From: Desulfobulbus propionicus
GTDB lineage: Bacteria > Desulfobacterota > Desulfobulbia > Desulfobulbales > Desulfobulbaceae
DNA: 64,000 nt
Reading direction: 5' to 3'
NCBI GenBank assembly: GCA_002747135.1
Contig: PDTE01000025.1
Span: 92,884-156,883 of the forward strand
In this document: piece after piece, positions 1-8,729 of the stretch
How the letters are laid out: each line of letters begins with the position of its first letter
How positions within the stretch are numbered: the stretch's first letter is position 1
The notes under the pieces: generated by a model
Told to the model about the DNA's origin: nothing
The model's input: only the letters and a program-made list of their open reading frames with translations
The model's database searches: none
Position numbers and translations under genes: made by a program

Positions 1-1
1 G

Positions 2-829
2 CCTGCTGTCGCGCCCCCTCCTCCAGCCTCAGCCAAGCAGGCGCATGAAATCGACTATGAAATTTTTGGCAACGAAATGCAGTTCGTCGAAATTGAGCTT
101 GATCCCCGGGAAAGCGTGGTCTCCGAAGCCGGGGCAATGATGTACATGCAGGACCATATTGAGATGACCACCGTTTTCGGCGACGGTTCACAAAGCTCTC
201 AATCCGGCAGTTTTTTCGACAAAATGCTCGGAGCCGGCAAGCGTCTTATTACCGGAGAAGGCCTGTTTATCACCATGTTTACCCATACCGGACCGGGCAA
301 GGCGCGGGTGGCTTTTGCCGCACCGTATCCAGGTAAAATCATACCTCTTGATCTTTCTCATTACAATCACCGGATCATCTGCCAGAAAGATGCCTTCCTG
401 TGCGCAGCCAAAGGAGTTTCCCTGGGCATCGCCTTCCAGAAAAAAATCGGAACAGCTCTTTTTGGGGGCGAAGGTTTCATCATGCAGCAGCTTGATGGTG
501 ACGGCATGGTCTTTGTCCATGCCGGCGGCACTATCATTGAAAAGGAACTGCAACAGGGCGAATCATTGCGGGTAGACACAGGCTGCCTGGTTGCCCTTAC
601 CCAGTCAGTGCAGTATGACATTCAGTTTGTGGGCAATGTTAAATCAGCGCTGTTTGGCGGAGAAGGATTCTTTTTTGCCAGGTTGGAGGGACCCGGGCAT
701 GTCTGGATGCAGTCGCTCCCCTTTTCACGCTTTGCCGGTCGAATTTGGGACGCGGCCTCCCGGCCCACAGGAGGAAGTAAAGGCGAAGGCTCTGTGCTCG
801 GGGGACTTTCAACCATGTTTGAACGGTAA
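2..829 (+). CDS. AIM24 / TIGR00266 family protein, 5' end outside the window
   Basis: The reading frame is open to the left edge, so the gene starts upstream. The first ATG in the window (77) lies inside the family's usual opening ([15 protein letters not shown]) and is not the true start. The body has the glycine-rich repeated blocks typical of AIM24-like proteins, including two LFGGEGF motifs near residues 130 and 195 counted from that ATG, which form a duplicated beta-sandwich. A Pro/Ala-rich stretch precedes the domain, suggesting a linker to a further N-terminal domain outside the window. The molecular function of bacterial members is not well established. A short palindrome follows the stop. 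Confidence 0.85.
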   Translation, partial: PAVAPPPPASAKQAHEIDYEIFGNEMQFVEIELDPRESVVSEAGAMMYMQDHIEMTTVFGDGSQSSQSGSFFDKMLGAGKRLITGEGLFITMFTHTGPGKARVAFAAPYPGKIIPLDLSHYNHRIICQKDAFLCAAKGVSLGIAFQKKIGTALFGGEGFIMQQLDGDGMVFVHAGGTIIEKELQQGESLRVDTGCLVALTQSVQYDIQFVGNVKSALFGGEGFFFARLEGPGHVWMQSLPFSRFAGRIWDAASRPTGGSKGEGSVLGGLSTMFER

Positions 830-835
830 AATACA

Positions 836-1013
836 GGTAACTGCTCCCAGGCGAGCAGTTACCATTGTACATGTGCACATGATTCAGCTATACTTGAAGT
901 GTAACCGTTTTCAGCTCACCCTTCTCCGGACGGACAGAAAGCTGGCGCAGGCCTGAAGCAGGCTAATTAAACCAAATGAAAACAGGATGATACACACCAA
1001 GTGAGTAGTCACC
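836..1013 (+). repeat. Degenerate family A element
   Basis: A near-perfect inverted pair GGTAACTGCTC / GAGCAGTTACC with a 6-nt loop lies at 836-863. It is followed by diverged family A sequence ending in AAGTGAGTAGTCACC. Both termini match the family A ends, but the core is heavily decayed. Confidence 0.6.
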
Positions 1014-1050
1014 TTGCAGAAAAATAAACTCATCAACAATACAGGAACCC

Positions 1051-1665
1051 ATGCTATCTGCCCAGGCAACAGTTGTCACCATACCCGCAGGCGTCACCAG
1101 TATTAATGCCCTGACGCCCTGCCCACTGGAGGCTGGCCCAAACAGCCCGAACGATGCAGGTACTGCCTGTGCTCCGGACGAAGACACGGTGACTCTTTCA
1201 GCGGAAGGACTTCGCCGTTCCAGCCAAAAAGAAAATGTTTTTCCTGTTCATCAGACAGGTGTTCTGGAAGATGAGGCTGCTCAATTATCACAGGGAGAAA
1301 AACAGAACACTGCCCCCGGCGAACTGACCAGCGAAGAAAAAAAACAGGTAGAAGAGCTTACCCGGAGAGACAACGAAGTCCGTACCCATGAACAGGCGCA
1401 CAAAAGTGTCGGCGGTCAGTACGCAGGAGCTATCACCTACACGTATCAAAGCGGACCGGATGGAAAGCGTTATGCCGTTGGCGGGGAAGTTTCCATTGAT
1501 GTAAGCGAGGATGACACTCCGGAGGAAACAATCAAGAAGATGGAGATAGTGCGCAGGGCGGCACTGGCACCTGCTGAGCCATCAGGCGCCGATCGTCAGG
1601 TCGCAGCCAGGGCTTCGGCCAAAGCCGCCAGGGCCAGACAGGAACTCCAGACGGAAAAAGCGTAA
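1051..1665 (+). CDS. SprA-related putative metalloprotease (CJM1_0395 family)
   Basis: The 204-residue protein has a low-complexity N-terminal half and a conserved C-terminal half. The conserved block from about residue 93 runs from EEKKQVEELTRRD through HEQAH (113-117) to a YAVGGEVSIDVS segment, as in the SprA-related family. HEQAH fits the HExxH zinc-protease pattern, so proteolysis is plausible but not shown. The C-terminus is Ala/Arg-rich. ACAGGAACCC just upstream of the ATG can serve as ribosome site. The stop codon TAA lies in the GTAACTGACC end of a repeat, so the original C-terminus may have differed. Confidence 0.75.
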   Translation: MLSAQATVVTIPAGVTSINALTPCPLEAGPNSPNDAGTACAPDEDTVTLSAEGLRRSSQKENVFPVHQTGVLEDEAAQLSQGEKQNTAPGELTSEEKKQVEELTRRDNEVRTHEQAHKSVGGQYAGAITYTYQSGPDGKRYAVGGEVSIDVSEDDTPEETIKKMEIVRRAALAPAEPSGADRQVAARASAKAARARQELQTEKA

Positions 1666-1720
1666 CTGACCACAGGCGTTTCATCTTTGCCCGATCACTC
1701 TTTCCTGCCCCCCCCTGCAG
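1661..1720 (+). repeat. Family B fragment (5' end)
   Basis: GTAACTGACCACAGGCG followed by TTCATCTTTGCCCGATCAC matches the left end of family B. It is cut off by the family A2 element beginning at 1725. Confidence 0.6.
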
Positions 1721-1724
1721 AGCG

Positions 1725-1884
1725 GTAACTGCTCCCAGATCAGCCATCTTCGGGCGATCACGGCTGACCGCACAGAGCGGCTACAGCTGCCAATCGTGCT
1801 TGCCCGAATCCGGGCAGCCTGAAAGCAGTTACAGGCTTAAAGGCATGTGAAACCAGGGCGATACATGCTCCGTGAGGAATCACC
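1725..1884 (+). repeat. Diverged family A (A2) element
   Basis: It starts GTAACTGCTCCCAGATC, has the A core (CGATCACGGCTGACCGC, then GCTGCCAATCGTGCTTGCCC), an internal AAAGCAGTTAC and the end GTGAGGAATCACC. The length of about 160 bp matches the 158-bp type. It lies just ahead of the aminopeptidase gene. Confidence 0.7.
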
Positions 1885-1910
1885 ATATCTCAAACCAAAA
1901 GTAATATCAC

Positions 1911-3218
1911 ATGCCCAAAACTGCATTTATTGAGGGACTTCTTGAGTATATTCAGTCATCCCCGACCGCCTTTCATGCCACAAAAAACGCATCTGTTCTT
2001 CTTGCCCAAAATGGTTTTATCCGGCTGGATGAAAAAAAAGACTGGGGCAGGATTGCCCCCGGTTCCTACTATGTCATCCGTAACCAGTCAAGCCTCATCG
2101 CCTTTCACCTTGGCGGCGCAGGCAAAAAGAGGCGTTTTCTGCGTATGGCCGGTGCCCATACCGACAGCCCCGGCCTGAAACTCAAGCCACAGCCTGTCAC
2201 AGTCAATCATTGCTGTCTCCAGCTGGGCGTTGAGGTTTATGGCGGTGCTCTTCTCAACCCCTGGTTTGACAGGGATCTTTCTCTGGCAGGGCTGGTTGTC
2301 TCCAGAACGGCTGAAGGGGCACTGCAGCAGATTCTGGTAGACGTGAAAAAACCGGTTGCCATTATCCCCAGCCTGGCCATTCATCTTGACCGGGAGGCTA
2401 ACAATAAAAGAAGCATTGACAAGCAAAAAGACCTCGCTCCCCTTGTCATGATACGTGACGACAAGGCCGACCCCTCTCTGGAATCACTGCTGAAAAAACA
2501 CCTGCCAGCCAATTGTTCTGGCAGCATTCTTGACTTTGATCTGTTTTTCTATGATACCCAGCCGCCTGCAATCATCGGGCTGAAAGAAGATTTTATCACC
2601 GGTGCCCGTCTGGACAACCTGCTCTCCTGCTACGCACTTCTTCAGGCAGGTATTGCCGCATCTGGAACCAGGGATTTTCTTCTTGTCCTCAATAACCATG
2701 AAGAAATCGGGTCTGTTTCAACCACTGGAGCGCAGGGCACCTTTTTCACCTCTGTTTTGCACAGGCTTTTTCCTGACCAGGAAACCTGCGCCCAGGTAAC
2801 CGGAAATTCCCTCTTTGTTTCCGTAGACAACGCCCATGCTGTCCACCCCAGCTTTGCTCACCGACATGAGCCACAGCACCTGCCCCTGCTGAACAAGGGC
2901 ATAGTTCTGAAAAAAAATGCCAATCTGCGATACGCAACTGATGCCTGTAGTGCTGCCCTGTTTAAAATGACCTGCCAGAAAGCAAAAATACCGGTGCAGG
3001 AATTTGTCATGCGAAGCGACATGGCCTGCGGTTCAACCATTGGCCCTGTGACAGCGGCGTCCACCGGGATTTCCACGGTTGATGTCGGTGTTCCTTCCCT
3101 GGGCATGCATTCTGTCAGGGAAACCGCAGGCGTTCAGGATGTCTGGTATCTGTATAAGGCCATGTCATGCTTTTTTCAGGAAGAACAGTCCTCGTTTCGT
3201 TTATTGGAACCTGAATGA
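1911..3218 (+). CDS. apeB: M18 family aminopeptidase
   Basis: This 435-residue zinc aminopeptidase is of the M18 (aspartyl aminopeptidase) family and would remove N-terminal, often acidic, residues from cytosolic peptides. Metal-site blocks are visible: GAHTDSPGLKLKP (H83, D85), GARLDNLLSCYALL, NNHEEIGS (the Glu pair), SVDNAHAVHP, and the C-terminal LGMHSVRETAG with the last His ligand. Full length for the family. No strong ribosome site precedes the ATG; the upstream sequence is a repeat end. It overlaps the next gene by 4 nt (ATGA), so the two are probably translationally coupled. Confidence 0.93.
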   Translation: MPKTAFIEGLLEYIQSSPTAFHATKNASVLLAQNGFIRLDEKKDWGRIAPGSYYVIRNQSSLIAFHLGGAGKKRRFLRMAGAHTDSPGLKLKPQPVTVNHCCLQLGVEVYGGALLNPWFDRDLSLAGLVVSRTAEGALQQILVDVKKPVAIIPSLAIHLDREANNKRSIDKQKDLAPLVMIRDDKADPSLESLLKKHLPANCSGSILDFDLFFYDTQPPAIIGLKEDFITGARLDNLLSCYALLQAGIAASGTRDFLLVLNNHEEIGSVSTTGAQGTFFTSVLHRLFPDQETCAQVTGNSLFVSVDNAHAVHPSFAHRHEPQHLPLLNKGIVLKKNANLRYATDACSAALFKMTCQKAKIPVQEFVMRSDMACGSTIGPVTAASTGISTVDVGVPSLGMHSVRETAGVQDVWYLYKAMSCFFQEEQSSFRLLEPE

Positions 3219-3838
3219 AACAGCTAGCACATTGCAGTATCCTGCCTTTCTTTTGCCTGCTCGTCTTCGGCCCGTACCTCTCCACCTCAGCCTTTGCCGC
3301 AAGTCTTTCTTATTATGTTAATAAATACAGAGGTATTGCAGTTAATTCGGTGCAAGCACACAGGATATCGCGCTACAATCATCTGATCGAACATTTCAGT
3401 TCCTTTGCCTATATACAATCAGGGCATAAGGTAAACCCGGATTTTATCAGGGCATTGATGCTGGCCGAATCAAACGCAAAACCAAGGGCTGTTTCCAGCA
3501 AGGGAGCGCGAGGCCTTTGCCAGATCATGTTTTCAACAGGAAAAATTGCCGCTCAGGAGCTGGCTAAACTGGATCTGCGTTATCGCTATGTATCCAGGCG
3601 GCGACTGGTAAGGCTAAAAGAAAAAGACCTGTTCAGCCCATCCGTCAATATCCTGTTAACCTGTTACCTGATCGCAAAGTATAATGATCGATTCAGGGGA
3701 AGACTGGATCTGGTTGTCGCCGCCTGGAACGCCGGAGAAAATTCAATACACCGCAGCAGAGTGCCGCAATACAAGGAAACATTGGATCTGATAGGAAAGG
3801 TAAACGGATATTTCACCTATTATCATCTCAGGCACTGA
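3215..3838 (+). CDS. Periplasmic lytic transglycosylase (SLT domain)
   Basis: A signal peptide ending near residue 29 (STSAFAAS) is followed by an SLT fold. The catalytic Glu is E85 in MLAESN. Downstream are the family motifs GARGLCQIM and, near the end, AAWNAGENSI before a Tyr-rich tail. At 207 residues it is a minimal single-domain enzyme that would cleave peptidoglycan to 1,6-anhydro products. The start ATG overlaps the stop of the aminopeptidase gene, suggesting one operon, though the two roles have no obvious metabolic link. Confidence 0.9.
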   Translation: MKQLAHCSILPFFCLLVFGPYLSTSAFAASLSYYVNKYRGIAVNSVQAHRISRYNHLIEHFSSFAYIQSGHKVNPDFIRALMLAESNAKPRAVSSKGARGLCQIMFSTGKIAAQELAKLDLRYRYVSRRRLVRLKEKDLFSPSVNILLTCYLIAKYNDRFRGRLDLVVAAWNAGENSIHRSRVPQYKETLDLIGKVNGYFTYYHLRH

Positions 3839-3881
3839 CCCGCTGGCAAAGATTCGCCCCTTGCTCTTGTGCTTTCCAGTG

Positions 3882-4039
3882 GTAACCGCTCCTATCTCAC
3901 CCGTCTTCGGGCGATCGCGATCAGCCGCACAGAGGGTCTATAGCGGCCACACGCACTTGTCCAAATCCGGGCCGACCGAAAGCAGCCGGGGACTAAAATT
4001 AAGCAAAACCAATTAGTTACACACTTTGCGAGCAATTAC
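3882..4039 (+). repeat. Diverged family A2 element, 158 bp
   Basis: It begins GTAACCGCTCC, carries GGGCGATCGCGATCAGCCGC and ends GCGAGCAATTAC. Although the sequence is worn, the length is exactly that of intact family A. Its right end contains the stop codon of the hybrid kinase read from the other strand. No flanking duplication is recognisable. Confidence 0.7.
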
Positions 4040-5817
4040 GGATCATCAAGAGCCAGGATTTTCCCCCGTTGATCAAGAACCGAACGTACCTCACAGGCCA
4101 GTTCACTCATAAGCGTCGGCTTATTGAGAAAGCCGTCGACCCCAATAGCCAGAGACCTGGTGTTGCCAAGTTGTTCAGAAAAACCGGTGCAGATGATAAC
4201 CGGTGTGTCATACCGAAGCTTCCTGATCCTGGAAAAAAGCTGGAGCCCTGTCATGTGCGGCATGGTCAGGTCGGTTATGACCAGATCAATCTTGTCTTTC
4301 AAGTTTCTGAATGCTTCCAGTGCCTCAAGTGGATTCATCCTGACGTAAACCGTGTAACCAAGCATCTCGAGCATATCTTTTGTAACCTCTGCAACGAAGA
4401 ACTCGTCGTCTACCAGAAGAACGTGTTCGTTCCCTCCCGGCAACGGCGTCTCCTCCGGACCTTTCACCTCAGAAACCTGTATTGTCTCTGCCATGGGGAG
4501 ATAAAGGGTAAATTTCGTTCCCCTTCCCGGCTCACTGTCCACAGTGATACCACCACCGTAGTTATGCAATATCCCGTGAGCGACAGAAAGCCCCAGGCCA
4601 CTCCCCTTGCCTGCCGGTTTGGTACTGAAGTAGGGATTAAATATCTTGTCCATAACTTCCTGTTTCATGCCATGGCCAGTATCTTCGACGATGAGCGTGA
4701 CATATCGGCCAGGAATTATGGTTTCGTTAAAACAGTCGTCAATACCCAGGGTCTTCTCGTCCAGAATAAAACGCAGCTGTCCCCTGCCCTGATCTTCCAT
4801 GGCATGAAAGGCATTGGTCGCAAGGTTCATGATTATCTGGTGGAGCTGGGTAGCATCGGCCATGGTAACATAATGCCCGGCCCTGCTTTCCCTCTTTATC
4901 TCAATGGAAGCAGGCAAGGTGGGTCGAACCAGCTGGATAACCTCTTCCAGTATCTTTTCCAGGGAAACCGCTTCAATTACCTGGTCCATTTCATTACTGA
5001 AAGCCAGTATCTGTTTAATCAGACTCCGTGCTCTTTTTGAACCTTCGATAATTCTGACACAATGTTCATGGACCGTGCTTCCTTGGGGGGCGTCCTGAAG
5101 CATTAATTCGGCCCGCCCCATGATGGGAGAAAGAATGTTATTAAAATCGTGAGCAATCCCGCCAGCAAGGCTGCCAATGGCTTCAAGTTTCTGCGCCTGA
5201 TGAAGCTGCTTTTCCATCTGTTTTTTTTCCTTCTGCAGCTGCACCTGTTCCGTGATATCCACCAGTGATGCATATATTCTTGACCAGTTTTTTTCATGCC
5301 CCTCTGCGACAACAGACTTGAACTTGACTGCCAGCTCCCGACCGTTCACCATATATTTGTCAATGGTCATTTCGCATCTGCCGTTTTCAAGAAAACCAAG
5401 GATTACCTGTTTGGCAAGCCACTCAGGTTTGTCAGGAAGGATGTCAAAAAAGGTAAGGCCTGATTTTTTTTGTACACCAAACAGGGAGAGGGCCTCGTCA
5501 TTAACGTTTATAACCCGTACCCCTTGAGCACAAGCTTGCAGCTCATCAGGATGTGTATCAAGATAGCCGGAAAGATCGGTTACACCTTGCGGGCGTAAGG
5601 CGTCAATACGCTGCCTGATCGCAGAGAGATCTTCTTCCCAGAGTGGAATAGGGGACTGTTCAAAAAACAAACGATACCTGGCCTCGGCGTTTTCCAGTTC
5701 CCCGAAGGTTTTATTAATGATCTGTTTTTTGCGGTGATTGGTATAGAGTTGTACCAGCAGCAAACAAAAGACGATCAGGGCAGTTGCGGCAACAATGGGT
5801 TCAGAAAATGAAATCAT
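4036..5817 (-). CDS. Membrane-anchored hybrid sensor histidine kinase (PAS-HisKA-HATPase-REC)
   Basis: One N-terminal membrane segment (about residues 7-27) is followed by a short linker, a PAS region (about 45-190), a coiled coil, a HisKA domain with the phospho-acceptor His in GGIAHDFNN (about 224), an ATPase domain (N box NLATNAFHAM; GSGLGLSV), and a C-terminal receiver (about 465-585) with acceptor Asp in LVITDLTMP. The receiver suggests an internal phosphorelay to an unknown Hpt protein. With no periplasmic domain, the signal is probably cytosolic. The last codon is followed by a TAA inside the GTAATTGCTC end of a repeat, so its C-terminus is repeat-defined. Confidence 0.9.
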   Translation of the reverse strand: MISFSEPIVAATALIVFCLLLVQLYTNHRKKQIINKTFGELENAEARYRLFFEQSPIPLWEEDLSAIRQRIDALRPQGVTDLSGYLDTHPDELQACAQGVRVINVNDEALSLFGVQKKSGLTFFDILPDKPEWLAKQVILGFLENGRCEMTIDKYMVNGRELAVKFKSVVAEGHEKNWSRIYASLVDITEQVQLQKEKKQMEKQLHQAQKLEAIGSLAGGIAHDFNNILSPIMGRAELMLQDAPQGSTVHEHCVRIIEGSKRARSLIKQILAFSNEMDQVIEAVSLEKILEEVIQLVRPTLPASIEIKRESRAGHYVTMADATQLHQIIMNLATNAFHAMEDQGRGQLRFILDEKTLGIDDCFNETIIPGRYVTLIVEDTGHGMKQEVMDKIFNPYFSTKPAGKGSGLGLSVAHGILHNYGGGITVDSEPGRGTKFTLYLPMAETIQVSEVKGPEETPLPGGNEHVLLVDDEFFVAEVTKDMLEMLGYTVYVRMNPLEALEAFRNLKDKIDLVITDLTMPHMTGLQLFSRIRKLRYDTPVIICTGFSEQLGNTRSLAIGVDGFLNKPTLMSELACEVRSVLDQRGKILALDDP

Positions 5818-5829
5818 ATATTATTATAT

Positions 5830-5945
5830 AAGGGTGTTGAAATAATCAATCTATCTCTTTGTAACTGTGCTGTTTTACCAGAAAAACTTTTTTGTCGAGT
5901 TTGCGCAGAACTACAAAAAGTTACGCTGATCTTTTCAACACCCTT
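5830..5945 (+). mobile_element. Family 2 MITE-like element, 116 bp, 5-bp duplication TATAT
   Basis: Perfect inverted ends AAGGGTGTTGAAA / TTTCAACACCCTT bound 116 bp without an ORF. TATAT occurs on both sides (5825-5829 and 5946-5950), a target duplication. It sits between the hybrid kinase start and the Crp/Fnr gene. Confidence 0.8.
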
Positions 5946-6029
5946 TATATGTACTTTTTCTTCATAATTGCAAACCAGTTACACGCCAGAAACAGAGAAT
6001 AGCGGGGAAATATGTGTTTTTTTATCAAC

Positions 6030-6710
6030 TCAGACAAAATGTTTACGATAAATCCGGGCCAGGCCTTCAGGATCAAGCAGATTGATTGTTTTCCCGGAAA
6101 CCTTGATCAGCCCTTCAGCAGTCATTTTTGAAAAAATCCGTGACAACGTTTCTGGAGCAGTACCCAGCAAACTCGCCAGCTGCCCCTTGGGAATATCAAG
6201 AACAACCAGATCTGTTCGTCCCTGCTCTTCTGCCAGATACTGCAGATGAGCAACAAGTCTGGCCGGCACCTCTTTTAAGGTCAGACTTTCCACCTGGGCA
6301 ACAAACCGGCGAAGCCGTATCGACAGCATAGCCAGAAGAGACAGGGCAAGCTCCGGGTTCTCCGTTACCATCTGAACAAACTCCTTTTTTGGGAAAAACA
6401 ACACCTCACAGGCTGACATGGTGGAAGCGGATGCAGGAAAAGGTCTGCCATAAAAAACAGCAACCTCGCCAAAGGGTTCTCCCTGACCAAAGACGTGAAG
6501 TATCTGTTCTTTCCCTCCCGGCGACACCTTAAAGACCTTGATCTTCCCTTCAGCTACCATATAAAATCCATCGGCGGGATCACCTTCAAAAAAAATCATT
6601 TCTCCCTTGCGATATTTCCTGCTCACAGCAAGGGAAGAAACTCTCTCCAACTGTCCTTCCTCCAGCCCTCCAAAAAGAAAACTTGCGTTTATAATCTCTT
6701 TTTTTTCCAT
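6030..6710 (-). CDS. Crp/Fnr family transcriptional regulator
   Basis: This 226-residue protein has an N-terminal cyclic-nucleotide-binding fold (about 10-125, with FEGDPADGFYMV and GEPFGEVAVF), a long helix, and a C-terminal winged helix (about 150-220) whose recognition helix is in LASLLGTAPETLSRIFSKM. There is no N-terminal cysteine cluster, so an FNR-type oxygen-sensing iron-sulfur centre is unlikely. The effector and regulon cannot be told. Sequences of this type often act in redox or stress control in this phylum. The ATG follows an A-rich leader without a strong Shine-Dalgarno. It is transcribed alone. Confidence 0.9.
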   Translation of the reverse strand: MEKKEIINASFLFGGLEEGQLERVSSLAVSRKYRKGEMIFFEGDPADGFYMVAEGKIKVFKVSPGGKEQILHVFGQGEPFGEVAVFYGRPFPASASTMSACEVLFFPKKEFVQMVTENPELALSLLAMLSIRLRRFVAQVESLTLKEVPARLVAHLQYLAEEQGRTDLVVLDIPKGQLASLLGTAPETLSRIFSKMTAEGLIKVSGKTINLLDPEGLARIYRKHFV

Positions 6711-6883
6711 TTTTTTCTGTCAATCAGCAGCAATTCTTATGACGAAAAACTATCCACGCAAGGTGACTGCTTCCATCTACATCATATCAAAACAATAATA
6801 GCAGTGCGACCTGATTTTTGGTAATAGTTCACCGGCCTAATTTTTCCCGTACGTTCGAAGCGTAAATCGGTCATAGTATCTCT

Positions 6884-7425
6884 ATGCCCAAGCTATTTAC
6901 TTACCGCAAACGAACCATCACTGACGATGATGCTGCTTTTATCCGTGACCTCATTACCCGGCAACCAGACATTGGCCGTTGCGCATTATCCCGAAAAGTC
7001 TGTAAAGCCTGGCGATGGGTCCAGCCCAATGGTCATCTCAAAGATATAGTATGCCGCAGCTTGATGCTCAAACTTGAACGCGAAGGCTACCTGAAACTGC
7101 CACCGAGGATTTCAACTCCAAATAATCCACTTGCCCAAAGACGAACACCTGCAAAAATCAACATAAGCCAAGAGCCAGTCACTCTAACAGTCAAGGCTCT
7201 TTCTCCGATACAACTCGTCCAGGTCAGAAAAAGCAAGGACGAAAAAGTGTTCAATTTTCCTCTGCTCCGTACAGCTTCGCCCTAAGAGATACATACATCG
7301 GCTGGGAAAGCACCGCCAGAGACAAAAAACGTCATCTTCTTGCGTATAACACAAGATTTCTTATACTGCCCTGGGTCACCGTTTCCCACTTGGCCTCACA
7401 CCTGCTGGGCTTGAGTGCCAAAAAC
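6884..7425 (+). pseudogene. Broken DruA-like (DUF4338) gene
   Basis: The first frame (to 7285) encodes the N-terminal DUF4338 block, including SRKVCKAWRWVQPNGHLKD and a LEREGYLKLPPR stretch. The frame then changes: from about 7270 another frame reads RDTYIGWESTARDKKRHL and then NTRFLILPWVTVSHLASHLLG, the family's central motif. Roughly 70 residues between the blocks are missing, and everything after LLGL is lost exactly where a family A element begins. DruA is a component of Druantia anti-phage systems, but lone DUF4338 genes are also common around mobile DNA. No other Druantia gene is present. It cannot make a full protein. Confidence 0.75.
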
Positions 7426-7533
7426 GTAACTACTCACAGGTCACCCCTCTTTGAACGATCACGACCCGCCGCATAGAGGGGCTATAGCTGCCAATCGTGC
7501 TGGTCCCAATATGGGCAACCTGAGAGCAGTTAC
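7426..7533 (+). mobile_element. Family A element, 108-bp core form
   Basis: It starts GTAACTACTCACAGG, contains the conserved GAACGATCACGACCCGCCGC and ends GAGAGCAGTTAC. Only the 5'-to-middle module is present; the 50-bp tail of the full 158-bp form is absent. It interrupts the DruA-like gene. Flanking octamers do not match. Confidence 0.8.
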
Positions 7534-7607
7534 ATGCTGTTTTTCTTTAATGGGGATGTCTTTTTTGACAAGGGGACGTTTAATGGGTGGCCCCTTAATA
7601 AATGTAG

Positions 7608-8102
7608 CTATATAGCAAGAACAAAAATGAAAAAGTTTGTTATTGCAAACAGTAAACACAGAGCGGAGGGGAAAATTTTTACAGGTAGTGGGTACGTGAT
7701 TTTTTTTCCAAGCGAGAGAATAAAGACAATAATTGGAGAAAAAATTGATGCCAAAAGACAATTGCCGGTAACCATCATCGTTGAGAACCAAAAATGGTCT
7801 ATTTCTTTAGCCCCTATGCTATCAGAATATTTTATTATAAGCATCAGGAGTATAGGAATAGCAGGGGTTGTCAAAGCAATTAAATAGCCTAAAGATCTGG
7901 AGGTTATCAACTTGTAATCAAATTGTCTTTTTTCGTAAAAAAACAACAGGAGAGTAAAAACGATATTACAAACACTAACAAGAACAATTTGTTGTGAAAC
8001 ACCGGATAACGAAGAATTTATGCCATATACGCCAGATACCACCCCACAAAGGAAAAGGGTGTATATAATTTTGTTATTTTCACTTTGGTTCACTGAAGTC
8101 AC
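7608..8102 (-). CDS. Unrecognised small multi-pass membrane protein
   Basis: I chose the GTG at 8102 because a perfect GGAGG lies 7 nt upstream. The resulting 164-residue protein is almost entirely hydrophobic, with about five membrane segments (roughly 12-29, 37-57, 70-90, 104-132, 143-164) and short charged loops. I do not recognise the family. The gene is more A+T-rich than its neighbours, which suggests transfer. The frame stays open upstream to 8420, through a cysteine-rich segment and into a repeat, so a 270-residue reading is possible but looks like a chance fusion. Confidence 0.5.
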   Translation of the reverse strand: MTSVNQSENNKIIYTLFLCGVVSGVYGINSSLSGVSQQIVLVSVCNIVFTLLLFFYEKRQFDYKLITSRSLGYLIALTTPAIPILLMLIIKYSDSIGAKEIDHFWFSTMMVTGNCLLASIFSPIIVFILSLGKKITYPLPVKIFPSALCLLFAITNFFIFVLAI

Positions 8103-8373
8103 TTTCAAGCCTCCGTTTGTTACCAGACAGTACCATTGTTGGAGGTGGAGCAAGATGATCCATTGGCACAATGACTCGATTTCACCAGCATGACCGCTGT
8201 GATAGATTCCTCCAGGATCGAAAAAAATATGTTTTAGCGGATCTGTTCTTGCGTCATAACTGTTTGCTGTTCCTCGGCAATCATTAGTTGCCAACACACC
8301 ATTTTCATCATAGTAACATTCTTGCTGCTTGTTTTCAGGGCATGTCTCCTCTTCTTGAATTTCTTGGTACATG
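8103..8373 (-). pseudogene. Cysteine-rich gene remnant in frame with the membrane protein
   Basis: The open frame upstream of the chosen membrane-protein start encodes a soluble, Cys-rich segment (CPENKQQECYYDENGVL, then DPLKHIFFDPGG) unlike the hydrophobic part. Its 5' end is cut by a family 4 repeat, from which the only ATG of this frame derives. It is probably the 3' remnant of another gene. No family recognised. Confidence 0.3.
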
Positions 8374-8461
8374 AATTTCGGAAACACCTTATCTATTTTT
8401 TCGACCCCGTGATTATACAAATGCTTTATCTTCTGTCAATAAACAAGGTGTCCCCTGAATT
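8374..8461 (-). mobile_element. Family 4 element (89-bp type), reverse copy
   Basis: It matches the copies at 9478 and 12070 when reverse-complemented: diverged GGGGACATCTTA-type ends around a conserved centre with TTGACAGAAGATAAAGCATT. It lies between the cysteine-rich remnant and a gene-poor stretch. Confidence 0.7.
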
Positions 8462-8593
8462 TCCATTCTATCTCTGAAGCGGTGGGGCTTGGTTGTCTTT
8501 AAGTGTTATTTGTATCTTCTATTTTTGGCTATTCCCATGGGAACGTATATTTCATACAAAACGCTGCAATATATGAAGAAAAATCGAACAGAT

Positions 8594-8680
8594 GACACCT
8601 ATCTGTGAGGAAACCGGGGACACGATAAACATCGCCAATGAAGAGTTCACCGGATTGTCCGGTGTAACGGCTTATTGAAA
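8594..8680 (+). pseudogene. Possible PAS-domain relic
   Basis: A short open stretch reads EETGDTINIANEEFTGLSG and then a stop, resembling the start of a PAS domain in sensor kinases. Nothing else of such a gene is nearby, and the match is short. The rest of the 8462-8729 gap holds nothing I recognise. Confidence 0.25.
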
Positions 8681-8729
8681 TCTTCCAAACTCAAACACTG
8701 CAGCCTTTGAGTTCAGAATTTTGCGGGTA

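Noticed and set aside
4069..5040. A 323-codon open frame opposite the hybrid kinase
   Set aside because: It is antisense to well-matched HisKA, ATPase and receiver motifs, has no ribosome site and no recognisable domain.
5841..5856. TTGAAATAATCAA in family 2 as an FNR/Crp site
   Set aside because: The half-site spacing is one base short of the consensus, and the sequence is simply part of the repeat in every copy.
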